DNA of 64,000 bases from JAEUQQ01 sp963697285 (GCA_963697285.1 CAVONI010000011.1:248001-312000), one strand, 5' to 3'; shown: positions 17,150 through 27,363, counted from the stretch's first letter. The notes: generated by a model not told the origin, from the sequence alone. A program made the numbers and translations.

Positions 17150-18400
17150 ATGACGCGCCTGTTCCGTAGCCTTCCCCTCGTGGTCGTTGCCCTTCTCGCT
17201 GCCGCGGGAGCCCAGGCGGACGACCTCCCGACCCTCCTCGACCTTGCCGTGGGCGACGCCGCCCGACGCGACAAGTACACCTCGGTGGTGGCCGACACGA
17301 TCGTCGACACCGCCCGGGGCGACAACATCACGCCCGATATCGTGGCCGAACGCCTCGACGGCGTGCAGGTGCTGCTGATCGGCGAGACGCACACCTCGAT
17401 GGAGTTCCACCGCGTGCAGGCGCGCATGATTCGGGCGCTCGAGGCGCGCGGTCGCCGGGTGCTGATCGGGCTCGAGATGTTCCCGGCCACGGAGCAGCCG
17501 TCGCTCGACGCCTGGAACGAGGGGCTCTACAGCGAAGACGGTTTCATCAAGCTTGGCCGCTGGTACGAGCACTGGGGCTACAACTGGCAGCTGTACCGCA
17601 AGATCTTCCTGTATGCCCGGGATCACGGCATGCCGATGTACGCCGTCAACGGCCCGCGCGACGTCGTTGCGGCCGTGCGCCGCAAGGGCTTCGCGAACCT
17701 CAGCGAAGACGAGAAGAAGTTCTTGCCCCCGACGATCGCCTTCGATGACGCCGACCACATGACCGTGTTCAAGGCGGCGATCGGCGCGGGTGACATGGCC
17801 CACGGCATGACCGAGGACGCATGGAAGAGCATGGCCGCCTCGCAGGCGACGTGGGACGCCTCGATGGCCTGGTACTCCCTGAAGGCTCTCGAGCGCCACC
17901 CGGACCCCAAGTCGATTGTCGTCATCCTGGTTGGATCAGGACACGTGATGTACGGCGTGGGGATCGAACGGCAGTTGCGAGGTTGGTTCAAGGGCGGCAT
18001 CGCATCGCTGATCCCGGTGTCGTCGGTGGCCGACGATGGGGACGCCATCCCGAAGGTGCGATCGTCGTACGCGAACTTCGTCTGGGGGTTGCCGAAGGAC
18101 GACAGCGCGCCGTTTCCCCGCCTTGGCATCTCGACGCGTTCGAGCGGCCCGGCCGAGGGTCAGCGCGAGATCATCATGATTGAGCCCGACACGATCGGCG
18201 AGCGTGCAGGCTTCAAGCTGAAGGACGTCCTCGTCTCGCTCGACGGCCAGTCGATCGCCGACCGCGAGGTCTTCATGCGGCTCATGGCTGAGAAGGAATG
18301 GGGCGACGGCGCGACGTTCGTCGTGAAGCGCGGCGACGAGGACGTCACGATTCCCGTGGTGTTCACCCGGACCCCGGCGAAGACCGCGGAGAAGAAGTAG
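17150..18400 (+). CDS. Exported ChaN-like (Tiki superfamily) protein with C-terminal PDZ domain
   Basis: This 416-residue protein starts at ATG 17150 and has a clear signal peptide (LFRSLPLVVVALLAAAGAQA). Residues about 60-290 match the ChaN haem-binding uptake domain: VLLIGETHTSMEFHRVQARMI contains the characteristic GEtHt, followed by GLEMFP and a late VGSGHVMYG His motif. Residues about 320-405 form a PDZ domain (ITIEPD-type core IIMIEPDTIGERAGFKLKDV, with LVSLDGQSI). ChaN proteins bind haem and Tiki relatives can be metalloproteases; the PDZ suggests substrate binding outside the cytoplasm. Its stop directly abuts the start of the next gene, so the two are co-transcribed. Confidence 0.8.
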   Translation: MTRLFRSLPLVVVALLAAAGAQADDLPTLLDLAVGDAARRDKYTSVVADTIVDTARGDNITPDIVAERLDGVQVLLIGETHTSMEFHRVQARMIRALEARGRRVLIGLEMFPATEQPSLDAWNEGLYSEDGFIKLGRWYEHWGYNWQLYRKIFLYARDHGMPMYAVNGPRDVVAAVRRKGFANLSEDEKKFLPPTIAFDDADHMTVFKAAIGAGDMAHGMTEDAWKSMAASQATWDASMAWYSLKALERHPDPKSIVVILVGSGHVMYGVGIERQLRGWFKGGIASLIPVSSVADDGDAIPKVRSSYANFVWGLPKDDSAPFPRLGISTRSSGPAEGQREIIMIEPDTIGERAGFKLKDVLVSLDGQSIADREVFMRLMAEKEWGDGATFVVKRGDEDVTIPVVFTRTPAKTAEKK

Positions 18401-19774
18401 ATGTCCCACGAGGTGTCCCGCATGTCGAATCGTCGCGCTATGGCCATTGCCGCCGTGGTCGTCGTCGGCGCCCTGAGCCTCGCCTCATCTGCAGGGGCGC
18501 AGCCCCGCTCCGGTGCAGGCAGCGCCGCACCGCCGAATGCCGTGGCACTCGCGGCCGCCTTCGATGCGGGCACCACAACGATCGGGAGCAAGGTCGTGAC
18601 CTGGCGTCGCGACTTCCATCAGCATCCCGAACTCGGCAACCGCGAGTTCCGCACGTCGAAGATCGTCGCCGAACACCTCAAGGCCCTCGGACTCGAGGTC
18701 AGGACGAATGTCGCGCACACGGGCGTGGTCGGCCTGCTGCGCGGTGGCAAGCCTGGCACGGTAGTGGCGCTGCGCGCCGACATGGACGCGCTTCCCGTGA
18801 CCGAACAGGTGAACCTGCCCTTCGCCTCGAAGGAGAAGGCGCAGTGGAACGGCCAGGAAGTCGGCGTCATGCACGCCTGCGGGCACGACAACCACGTCGC
18901 GATCCTGATGGGCGTCGCCGAGGTGCTCGCCGGCATGCGCGCTGACCTGCCGGGATCGGTGCTGTTCGTCTTCCAGCCCGCCGAAGAAGGAGCCCCCGTC
19001 GGCGAGGAAGGCGGCGCGGAGCTGATGTTGAAGGAGGGCGCCTTCGACAACCCGAAACCCGACGCCGTCTTCGGCCTGCACGTGTTCCCCGGCCCGCCCG
19101 GCTCGATCGCCTACCGGCCCGGCGCCCTCATGGCGAGCAACAACACCTTGAACATCAAGGTACGCGGCCGGCAGACGCACGGTGCCATGCCGTGGGCCGG
19201 CGTCGATCCCATCGTGGTCGCCTCGCAGATCGTGCTCGGGCTCCAGACCATCACGAGCCGCCAGGTCGATATCACGCGGGCGCCGATCATCGTGACGATC
19301 GGCCGGTTCCAGGGCGGGCTGCGCAGCAACATCATCCCTGACGTCGTGGAACTCGAGGGCACGATCCGCACCTTCGACGAGACCGTGAAGGCCGATGTGC
19401 ACGCGCGCATCACGCGCACCGCCGAACAGATCGCCGCGGCCGCCGGCGCGACCGCCGAGGTGATCATCGAGCGCGGCTATCCCGTCACCGTGAACGACGA
19501 GACGCTCACCGAGTTGATGGCACCGACGCTGGCGCGCGTCGCGGGCAGGGACATGATCCGGATCATCCCGCCGACGACGACGTCAGAGGACTTCTCGTTC
19601 TTCCAGCAGCGCGTGCCCGGTCTCTTCTTCTTTCTCGGCGTCACGCCTCCAGACCAGGACTGGACGAAGGCGGCGACGAATCACTCGCCGCTGTTCCAGG
19701 CCGACGAGTCGGCGCTCCCCGTCGGCATGCGTGCGCTCGGACACCTGACGATTGGCTACCTGACCGCCAAGTAG
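18401..19774 (+). CDS. Exported M20D-family amidohydrolase / metallopeptidase
   Basis: This protein of up to 457 residues belongs to the M20D amidohydrolase family (hippurate hydrolase, N-acyl-amino-acid deacylase, IAA-amino-acid hydrolase relatives). The metal ligands and catalytic residues are present: ALRADMDALPV, the signature HACGHDNHVAILMG, PAEEG, and GLHVFPG, with a late TTTSEDFSFF. A signal peptide runs from MSNRRAMAIAAVVVVGAL to SAGAQ, so it acts outside the cytoplasm. The annotated ATG at 18401 touches the previous stop; an ATG at 18422 gives a cleaner signal peptide and may be the real start. It should release amino acids from N-acyl conjugates. The partner in the operon is the ChaN-PDZ protein. 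Confidence 0.9.
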   Translation: MSHEVSRMSNRRAMAIAAVVVVGALSLASSAGAQPRSGAGSAAPPNAVALAAAFDAGTTTIGSKVVTWRRDFHQHPELGNREFRTSKIVAEHLKALGLEVRTNVAHTGVVGLLRGGKPGTVVALRADMDALPVTEQVNLPFASKEKAQWNGQEVGVMHACGHDNHVAILMGVAEVLAGMRADLPGSVLFVFQPAEEGAPVGEEGGAELMLKEGAFDNPKPDAVFGLHVFPGPPGSIAYRPGALMASNNTLNIKVRGRQTHGAMPWAGVDPIVVASQIVLGLQTITSRQVDITRAPIIVTIGRFQGGLRSNIIPDVVELEGTIRTFDETVKADVHARITRTAEQIAAAAGATAEVIIERGYPVTVNDETLTELMAPTLARVAGRDMIRIIPPTTTSEDFSFFQQRVPGLFFFLGVTPPDQDWTKAATNHSPLFQADESALPVGMRALGHLTIGYLTAK

Positions 19775-19800
19775 GCCGAATGCACCGGGCGGCTGCCGCA

Positions 19801-19941
19801 CGCCCGGGCCGCACTGGGGTGCGGCCCCTACACACGGACGGACTCGTGACCGGCCGGAACCGAACTGACATCCATCTGGCGGCGATCGGATACAGAACAC
19901 ACAGCAGCATGTAGGGGCCGCACCCCAGTGCGGCCCGGGCG
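19801..19941. repeat. 32-nt perfect inverted repeat, each arm itself a hairpin (REP-like)
   Basis: The left arm 19801-19832 and right arm 19910-19941 are exact reverse complements, separated by 77 nt. Each arm contains the smaller palindrome GGCCGCAC-tggg-GTGCGGCC. The element fills the gap between two convergent genes, 26 nt after one stop and 2 nt from the other. It could end transcription both ways, but the size and nested symmetry resemble a BIME/REP pair. No transposase is nearby. Confidence 0.75.
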
Positions 19942-19943
19942 CA

Positions 19944-21770
19944 TCACCGCACGATGTCGAAGGCTTCGAGGTCTGCGGCGCTGACGTCGCCCTGCGTCGC
20001 CCGCACCCTGATCACGTAGCGCCCAAGCGCGAGGCTGGCGACGGGGACTTCGATCCTTGCGGTCACGCCAGACGGTGTCATCGAGGCATTCGCAGGCAAC
20101 GCGACGAGGACGTCACCCCGGGCGTTGAGCAACTCGACGACGAGTTGGACCGGTGCATCGCCCGTCGCATGCGCAACAACATCCATCAGGATGCGGTCGG
20201 TCCGCCGGAAGGCGCGCGCGGCCGTCGGGATGGGCGACGGCTCACCCCGCAGTGTCCTCAGCGCCATCGGCGTGAGCGCCCGGTAGAGCCGCACGTCGTC
20301 GAGCGTCAGGCCGCCTGTGCGTTCACCAGGCGGAAGCGTTTCGGTCCAGCGATCGACGACCGCACCGGTCGCGTCAGTGGCGGTCATCCGGAACTTCACG
20401 GGGGCGGCAGCAGGCAACGAGAACCGCGCTGCTGCGGTCCCCTCGGCGGCGTCGCTCCGGACGATCCGCTGCGCCGGCGAGAGCGATGCGTCATCCGACG
20501 GGCCGAGCGGCTCGACGTCGACTGCCACGACGGTGCGCGGGTCGAGCGATCCGTCGCGCTTGTCCCAGGTCACGACCACGTTCATCCGACCACCGTCGGC
20601 CTGCCGCCCGAACCACGTGTCGATGGCACGCGCCGACTTCGAGTCGGCCAGTGCCGCCAGTGCGCCGACCACGCCAGGCACCTCGGGCCGGCTGGCCACC
20701 ATTTCGGACGCGCGGGCTTCAGCGGCTGAGGGCGCCCAGTATCCCTTGCGTGCGAGAACGTCGACGCCGGGGCGCTTCACCTCGACCTTGATCTTGTGGA
20801 ACTTGCCGTCTGCCACGTCGCGGGTCGGCGCGTAGCCCAGCAGGTAGTACGCGCTGGCATCCGCAACGACCTCGCGCAGGCCCGGCACCATGTTGTTGGT
20901 GTTGATCACCGTGCGTCCGCCGGTCTCGCCCGCAAGGCGATAGAGCGTGTCGCGAACGCCGCCCCGGCCTTCGACGCCGAGACCACGCGGATCGACAACG
21001 TGGATGGTGACGTTGCCCCGGCTCGCGGCCTCGAAGACGTCACGCATGCGATCTTCGATGTCCATGTCGTAGAACCCGAACATCGTCGGCGGTCCCTGGC
21101 TGACGAACACGACCGACTTGCGCCCCTCGCGCAGGCTTCCCATCCTGGTCACGAGCCCCGCGAGGGCCGACAGGGTCACCTCGGCCCTGACACGCCGGAC
21201 GTTGCGCGATTGCATCTGTTCCTCTTCCAGCGCGCTGCGCATGGGGAAGTACTCGCCCTGCCGTCCCTCGAACTTCCGCACGACCTCCTTGAGGGCGAAC
21301 CGGTCGCGCGTCAGCTTGAGGGCACTCATGGGCGTGAGCGGATCGACGATGGCGAAGAGATCGTTCGGACCGAGCATGTCGATGAACTCCGTGAGGCCGG
21401 CACGGAGCGGCAGGGTGACCTGCGGGAGCTTGTCGATGTGGTACTCGTCGAGGAACAGCGCGAAGAGCCGCACGTCGTCACGCGCGGCCTCGACCTCGGC
21501 GTGTTCGGGTGAACGAATCTCGAGCGACTCCTCACGCTCGGTCATCCGCTCGCCGGTCAGGCGGATGAACTGGCACGTGTCGATGGTCTGCACGACGCCG
21601 TCGTCTTCGAGAACGAAGTCCGCCGCCGTGAGATCGGCGATGGGCTCGTTCTTTCGGCCGGTGACGGATACGTCAACGCGAACGACTGACACCCCCGCGC
21701 GAAACGTGGGACGTGGCGGTTCCTGCGCCGGCGGCGGCGGGGGCTGCTGCGCGGCCACGACCGCCGACAC
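19944..21770 (-). CDS. Secreted VWFA-related Acidobacterial-type protein, signal peptide probably frameshifted
   Basis: This about 608-residue protein matches the acidobacterial VWFA-related family. It has an N-terminal beta domain (FRAGVSVVRVDVSVTG, DFVLEDDGVVQTI), then a VWA-like fold with LFALFLDEYHI in place of a classical DxSxS MIDAS, GRKSVVFVSQG, VTIHVVDPRGL and AYYLLGYAPT. A C-terminal Ig-like part follows. The in-frame start is a GTG at 21768-21770 with no complete signal peptide. An ATG at 21806-21808 opens a signal sequence that would join this frame if one missing base near 21786 were restored, exactly as in the duplicated copy at 22755. A TACAAT at 21815-21820 lies 6 nt before that ATG. 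Its role is unknown; the metal site looks degenerate. Confidence 0.85.
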   Translation of the reverse strand: MSAVVAAQQPPPPPAQEPPRPTFRAGVSVVRVDVSVTGRKNEPIADLTAADFVLEDDGVVQTIDTCQFIRLTGERMTEREESLEIRSPEHAEVEAARDDVRLFALFLDEYHIDKLPQVTLPLRAGLTEFIDMLGPNDLFAIVDPLTPMSALKLTRDRFALKEVVRKFEGRQGEYFPMRSALEEEQMQSRNVRRVRAEVTLSALAGLVTRMGSLREGRKSVVFVSQGPPTMFGFYDMDIEDRMRDVFEAASRGNVTIHVVDPRGLGVEGRGGVRDTLYRLAGETGGRTVINTNNMVPGLREVVADASAYYLLGYAPTRDVADGKFHKIKVEVKRPGVDVLARKGYWAPSAAEARASEMVASRPEVPGVVGALAALADSKSARAIDTWFGRQADGGRMNVVVTWDKRDGSLDPRTVVAVDVEPLGPSDDASLSPAQRIVRSDAAEGTAAARFSLPAAAPVKFRMTATDATGAVVDRWTETLPPGERTGGLTLDDVRLYRALTPMALRTLRGEPSPIPTAARAFRRTDRILMDVVAHATGDAPVQLVVELLNARGDVLVALPANASMTPSGVTARIEVPVASLALGRYVIRVRATQGDVSAADLEAFDIVR

Positions 21771-21889
21771 CGCGGCGAAAGCGGCACCCGCGCGATCCGT
21801 CGAAGCATCCGGAGATTGTACTCGGCAGGAGGGCGGGACTCAGGCCTGCCGCCGAACGGCCCTCATCTACTCGCCGGGTTGGGGGTTGT

Positions 21890-22258
21890 TTACCTGGGTG
21901 AGCCTTTGAGACACCAACCGGCCATGGCGCCGTGAACCAGCACGACCGGCCACAGACCCATACCGGCCAGCCCCATGACGAGTGCCCCATGCACCAGGAC
22001 GAGAGCGACACCAGTGTTGTAGAGCAACAACGCGCTGACCAATCCTCGCGCGGCGCGGCTCGGCCCCTCAAGCCGAGAAGACCAGCACGTGACTCCGATG
22101 GCGAGCAAGGCGATGCCACCGACCCGTGCGACCGTCACGGCCGCAGGGGCGTCGAGGCGCGCACCGAGCAGGAGTGCTGCAAGTTGCGACGGAAGCGCCA
22201 CCAGCAGGAGTCCCGTCCCCGTCTCGAGTAATGCGGTCACGGCAAGCAGGTTCTTCAT
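21890..22258 (-). CDS. Small four-helix membrane protein of unknown function
   Basis: This 122-residue protein starts at the ATG ending at 22258 and consists of four hydrophobic segments (about residues 3-25, 38-58, 66-88 and 92-115). Short loops include SRLEGPSRAARG between helices two and three. I do not recognise a certain family; size and layout recall DoxX-like or DUF4345-like small membrane proteins. It sits between the VWA gene and the duplicated fragments, in the slot that holds the TIR gene in the other copy of the duplication. No catalytic motif is visible. It is probably real because its composition is consistently hydrophobic and it has no competing frame. Confidence 0.6.
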   Translation of the reverse strand: MKNLLAVTALLETGTGLLLVALPSQLAALLLGARLDAPAAVTVARVGGIALLAIGVTCWSSRLEGPSRAARGLVSALLLYNTGVALVLVHGALVMGLAGMGLWPVVLVHGAMAGWCLKGSPR

Positions 22259-22430
22259 ATGCTGAGATCACTTTCGCTGTGTACCTGGCAACCACCTTCA
22301 GTCGTGCAGTATCTGCGACTTCGTGACCGTGGCCCAGCGCTTCGGCTCGCCGGCGAAGCAACACGGGCCAAGACCGGAAGCCGACGTGCTCTCCCGACCG
22401 TGGCCCGCCGACTGACACGACGGGCGCAAC

Positions 22431-22497
22431 TCAGTACCGGTAGTGCGCGGACTTGAACGGTCCCTCGACGGGAACGCCGACGTGGTCGGCCTGGTCC
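22431..22497 (-). pseudogene. Duplicated 3' end of ahcY (fragment)
   Basis: This stretch reads DQADHVGVPVEGPFKSAHYRY-stop on the minus strand, nearly identical to the last 21 residues of the intact AhcY that ends at 23572. The similarity continues for about 60 nt past the stop codon. It is fused directly to the truncated VWA copy at about 22497/22498. It cannot encode a working enzyme. Confidence 0.85.
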
Positions 22498-22755
22498 GCC
22501 GGTCAGCCGGATGAACTGGCAGGTATCGATCGTCTGCACAACGCCGTCGTCTTCCAGGACGAAATCGGCTGCCGTCAAATCGTCGATGGGCGGGTTCTTC
22601 CAGCCGGTGACCGACACGTCGACGCGCACCACCGATACTCCCGCACGAAACGTGGGACGTAGTGGTTCCTGCGCCGAAGGCGGCGGAGGCTGCTGTGCCG
22701 CTACGGCCGCCGACACGGCGACGAAGGCGGCAACCCGCGCGATCCGCTGGAGCAT
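22498..22755 (-). pseudogene. Truncated duplicate of the VWA gene 5' end
   Basis: From ATG 22753-22755 this copy reads a signal peptide (LQRIARVAAFVAVSAAVAAQ) and then the same start as the VWA protein (TFRAGVSVVRVDVSVTG, LTAADFVLEDDGVVQTIDTCQFIRLTG). It breaks off at about 22498 where the ahcY end begins; the frame then runs on as nonsense to 22255. The nucleotide match to 21552-21830 is high but not perfect, so the duplication is not recent. This copy keeps the base missing from the full gene's signal peptide, and the promoter TACAAT (22762-22767) 6 nt before the ATG. It may still be transcribed. Confidence 0.85.
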
Positions 22756-22843
22756 CCCGGGATTGTACTCGGCAGGAGGCCTGGAATCAGGTCACACCGC
22801 AGCGCCCTGCCGGTGGAGGTCCGCGCGAGCGACGCGTCGGACG

Positions 22844-23308
22844 TCATTGCCTGACGAGGGCGGCAATCTCGTTCGCGACGTCTGCGATCTTCTGCGTCCT
22901 TGCGGCACCCTGGAACATCGACAGCGCCCTCGCTCGTCTCCTGGCGTCTTGCGGCCGCAGCTCGAGCTTCGCGAGCCAGGCGACGTTCTCCCACGGGCAT
23001 GGCTCTACAAGCAGGGGATAGATCTTCATTCCACCCTCTTCATGCCGATCGAAGAGGAGCGGAATCTCCTCCTTGCGCACGAACTCGGAGCCGAGAAATG
23101 GGGCCGAGATCAGCATCAGGCCGAGCCGGGCGTCCAGCATCATCTCGTGGAGCTGCTGGAACCAGTCTTCGCCGACCTGCAGTTTCGTGTCATCGCAGAT
23201 GGAGACCAGGCCCTCTGCCTGAAGGACAGCAAGTTGTCTGGTTATGGCGTCAAGCCAGCGGGTATCGTCGCGGCTGTAGCTGATGAACAGCTTGTTGCGA
23301 TCGCCCAT
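22844..23308 (-). CDS. Standalone TIR-domain protein
   Basis: This 154-residue protein is almost entirely one bacterial TIR (TIR_2-type) domain. It opens KLFISYSRDDTRWLDAITRQL and has GLVSICDDTKLQVGEDWFQQL and ARLGLMLISAPFLGSEFVRKEEIPLLF, where the glutamates near EEIP occupy the region of the catalytic Glu of TIR NADases. It then has IYPLLVEPCPWEN. The ATG at 23306-23308 has a strong AGGAGG ribosome site 5 nt upstream; longer in-frame extensions are Arg-rich and rejected. TIR domains in bacteria cleave NAD+ or make signalling nucleotides, often in phage defence. No sensor or effector partner lies next to it. It is flanked by duplicated ahcY and VWA ends and its GC content looks lower than its neighbours', pointing to acquisition. 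Confidence 0.85.
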   Translation of the reverse strand: MGDRNKLFISYSRDDTRWLDAITRQLAVLQAEGLVSICDDTKLQVGEDWFQQLHEMMLDARLGLMLISAPFLGSEFVRKEEIPLLFDRHEEGGMKIYPLLVEPCPWENVAWLAKLELRPQDARRRARALSMFQGAARTQKIADVANEIAALVRQ

Positions 23309-23424
23309 TCGAGCCTCCTGACCCCAGCGAGACCGAGGATCTCGCCCCGCGCGGGACGCAGGGCGTGTCAACAATTGAGAGAAGTCGCGCGCAGTATTTC
23401 CGATCTTCTGTCCCAGGGGCAAGC

Positions 23425-23466
23425 ACATCTGCTTGTGCCCATCTGCTTGTGCCCATCTGCTTGTGC
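23425..23466. repeat. Three tandem copies of a 14-bp unit
   Basis: The unit ccatctgcttgtgc is repeated at 23439-23452 and 23453-23466, with a first copy at 23425-23438 differing in one base. It lies in the non-coding gap between ahcY and the TIR gene. It is too short and unspaced to be a CRISPR array and looks like a minisatellite formed by slippage. Confidence 0.85.
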
Positions 23467-23571
23467 GGCTTGCGCCCTGCCGCCGAAACGGCACGGGCCA
23501 TGGGCCGGGAAGCCGACGTGCTCCCCGGACCATGGCCCGCTGCCCGACACGACCCGCGAACGTGCGCGAAC

Positions 23572-25113
<1,542 letters not shown>

Positions 25114-25169
25114 GTGATGCTCCTTGATGCCTACGGTAACGGACGTGGGTAACGAAACACAGGATGAAC

Positions 25170-26180
25170 TCACGGAACGGTGGTCAGCACGTGCGCATGC
25201 ACGTCGGTCTCTGACGGGCTGTCGGTCGATGCCGGGGCAAGACCGCTGGCGACGAAGAGGGCCGGTCCCTTGCTGCCGGCGCAGGGCGCGAGCGCGTGCA
25301 CGTGCACGGCCTCGAAGCCCGCGAGGGTGAAGTACCGGGCCATCTGGCGTTCGCTGAACCCCAGCCAGACGTGGCCCATCGTCTGGCGGTACTCGTCGCG
25401 GTCGTGCGGCAGCATGTCAGTGACGATCAGCCGGCCTCCGTGGCGCAGGACGCGACGCGCCTCGGCAAACACCGCCTCCGGTGCGGCGACGTGATGCAGC
25501 ACGAGCGTCACCATCGCGACATCGAGGCTCGCGTCGTCGACGGGCAGCCGCTCGAGCGACCCGCGGCGCATCTCGACGTTGAGGTGTCCCTTCAGCCGGC
25601 CGCGTGCCGCCTGCAGCATCTCGCGCGAGGCATCGACGGCCACCACGCGCGAGACGAACGGCGCGACGGCTTCGGCCAGGTGCCCCGTCCCGCATCCGAG
25701 GTCGCCGACCACCCAGCGCGAGTCGAGCAGGCCGGCGAGCACGTGAAGGTGGCTCGCCTCACCGAACATCTCGGCACGCACGCGGTCCCACTGGTCGGCC
25801 GCCGTCGAGAAGAACTCCTCGGAGGCCGTGCGCCGCCTGGCGAGCACACCCTTGAGGCGGCGGTCGTCCTGGGTGGCGGCGGCCGTCTCGGCCAGCTGCT
25901 CGCGGACGAGCAGCCAGAGCCGCCGGGCGCGAGGGTCGAGCGACTCGCTGTCGAGCTGGTACACGCGGCTCGTGCCGTCGCGGTGCGCGGCCAACCAGCC
26001 GGCGTCGACCAGTGTCTTCAGGTGCCGGCTGACGGTGGACTGGGGAAGCTGCGCGATGTCGCAGAGTTCGCCGACCGTCAACGGGTGCTGCTCGAGCACG
26101 AGCAACAAGCGCCCACGCACGGCATCGGCAAGCACCGGCAACTGGTCGAGGATGGGCGCGCGGCCCGAGATGTCATTCAT
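25170..26180 (-). CDS. ArsR-type regulator fused to an SAM methyltransferase domain (SahR-like), linked to ahcY
   Basis: The 336-residue protein has an N-terminal winged helix of the ArsR type (RGRLLLVLEQHPLTVGELCDIAQLPQSTVSRHLKTLVDAGWL, residues about 22-64) and a C-terminal class I methyltransferase fold (VVGDLGCGTGHLAEAV, AVDASREML, LPVDDASLDVAMVTLVLHH). No ArsR metal-binding Cys motif is seen. This fusion and its place just upstream of ahcY match SahR, a regulator reported in Proteobacteria to respond to S-adenosylhomocysteine. A ligand-sensing role for the methyltransferase fold is therefore likely, but enzymatic activity cannot be excluded. A perfect 8-bp palindrome overlaps its start codon, suggesting autoregulation of the regulator-ahcY unit. 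A paralogue sits before metH. Confidence 0.85.
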   Translation of the reverse strand: MNDISGRAPILDQLPVLADAVRGRLLLVLEQHPLTVGELCDIAQLPQSTVSRHLKTLVDAGWLAAHRDGTSRVYQLDSESLDPRARRLWLLVREQLAETAAATQDDRRLKGVLARRRTASEEFFSTAADQWDRVRAEMFGEASHLHVLAGLLDSRWVVGDLGCGTGHLAEAVAPFVSRVVAVDASREMLQAARGRLKGHLNVEMRRGSLERLPVDDASLDVAMVTLVLHHVAAPEAVFAEARRVLRHGGRLIVTDMLPHDRDEYRQTMGHVWLGFSERQMARYFTLAGFEAVHVHALAPCAGSKGPALFVASGLAPASTDSPSETDVHAHVLTTVP

Positions 26181-26197
26181 CCGTCAATCCGGATGAA
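26176..26197. promoter_or_regulatory. Palindromic operator candidate at the ArsR-methyltransferase/ahcY start
   Basis: TTCATCCG at 26176-26183 and CGGATGAA at 26190-26197 are exact reverse complements separated by 6 nt. The start codon of the regulator gene (26178-26180) lies inside the left arm, and an AT-rich TATTAT-like -10 lies just upstream at about 26199-26206. The position fits an autoregulatory ArsR-family operator; the protein that binds is inferred. Confidence 0.6.
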
Positions 26198-26283
26198 ATA
26201 ATAAACACCTGGCCGTGCCCGTGTCAACCCTCGCTCGCAAGCGCCCGTCCCGGACGCGCTGGGCGACTCCCTGAGGTCGCCTT

Positions 26284-27363
26284 CTACGTCGCGGTGCCCA
26301 GGCGTTCGCGGCGATACGTCTCGGAGACCGCGGCACACCAGCCGGCGTTCGCCAGGTACCACGCCACCGTCTGCTCGAGACCTGACTCGAAGGCGTGAGC
26401 CGGCGTCCACCCCAGTTCGCGCCGGATCTTCGATGCGTCGATGGCATAGCGCCGATCGTGCCCGGGGCGGTCTGCGACGAACGTCTTGAGCCCGCTGTAG
26501 GACCCGACGCCGCGTGCCACCAGCCGCGGGTTGTCGGCGGCAGGCGCATGCCGCTCGAGTGTCTCGCAGAGCCGGTCGACGATCTCGATGTTCTGGCGCT
26601 CGTTCCCGCCCCCGATGTTGTACTTCTCGCCGAGACGCCCTCGCTCGAGCGCGGCCAGGATGCCCTCGCAGTGGTCCTCGACGTAGAGCCAGTCGCGGAC
26701 GTTACGTCCGTCGCCGTAGATCGGGAGTGCCTTGCCCTCGAGCGCGTTGAGCAGCATCAGGGGGATGAGCTTCTCGGGAAACTGGAACGGACCGTAGTTG
26801 TTCGAGCAGTTCGTGATGACGACCGGCAGCCCGAAGGTGTGGAAGTACGCGCGCACGAGGTGATCGGCGCCGGCCTTGCTCGCCGCGTACGGGGAGTTCG
26901 GCGCGTACGGCGTCTCTTCCGAGAACAGCCCCGTGTCGCCAAGCGTGCCGTAGACTTCGTCGGTCGAGACGTGCAGGAACCTGAACGCCGCCCGTGACGC
27001 GGGGTCGAACGTCGCCCACGCCTGGCGCGCCGCGTCGAGCAGTTCGAACGTCCCCACCAGGTTGGTCTGCACGAACGCGCCAGGACCATCGATGGAGCGA
27101 TCGACGTGCGTTTCGGCCGCGAAGTTGATGATCGCCGACGGGCGATGGGCCGCGAGCAGCGCCCTCACGGCGCCGCTGTCGGCAATGTCGCCCCGCACGA
27201 AGACCACGCGCTCGTCGTCGATGACGCCGCGCAGCGATTCGAGGCTGCCGGCATAGGTCAGCTTGTCGAACACGACGAGGCGCACGTCACGCGAGCGCCG
27301 AGCGAGACGGACGAAGTTGCTGCCGATGAACCCGGCGCCACCGGTGACGATCCACGTGGTCAT
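26284..27363 (-). CDS. rfbB: dTDP-glucose 4,6-dehydratase
   Basis: This 359-residue extended short-chain dehydrogenase converts dTDP-glucose to dTDP-4-keto-6-deoxyglucose, the first committed step to dTDP-rhamnose and related sugars. The NAD-binding GGAGFIGSNFVR lies at the N-terminus. VSTDEVYG (with the catalytic Thr, Asp and Glu) and YAASKAGADH (Tyr and Lys) form the active site, and NCSNNYGPFQFPEKLIPLM is a family signature. Length is normal. It lies 24 nt after the STAS gene in the metH direction and could be in that operon, though the other dTDP-rhamnose genes are not here. The gap downstream (26181-26283) holds the promoter of the following regulator. Confidence 0.93.
   Translation of the reverse strand: MTTWIVTGGAGFIGSNFVRLARRSRDVRLVVFDKLTYAGSLESLRGVIDDERVVFVRGDIADSGAVRALLAAHRPSAIINFAAETHVDRSIDGPGAFVQTNLVGTFELLDAARQAWATFDPASRAAFRFLHVSTDEVYGTLGDTGLFSEETPYAPNSPYAASKAGADHLVRAYFHTFGLPVVITNCSNNYGPFQFPEKLIPLMLLNALEGKALPIYGDGRNVRDWLYVEDHCEGILAALERGRLGEKYNIGGGNERQNIEIVDRLCETLERHAPAADNPRLVARGVGSYSGLKTFVADRPGHDRRYAIDASKIRRELGWTPAHAFESGLEQTVAWYLANAGWCAAVSETYRRERLGTAT

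Noticed and set aside
23425..23466. CRISPR array
   Set aside because: The 14-bp units are directly adjacent without spacers and only three are present.
25114..25169. S-adenosylhomocysteine riboswitch before ahcY
   Set aside because: Only 56 nt separate ahcY from the upstream gene; the space is too short and no pseudoknot pattern was seen.
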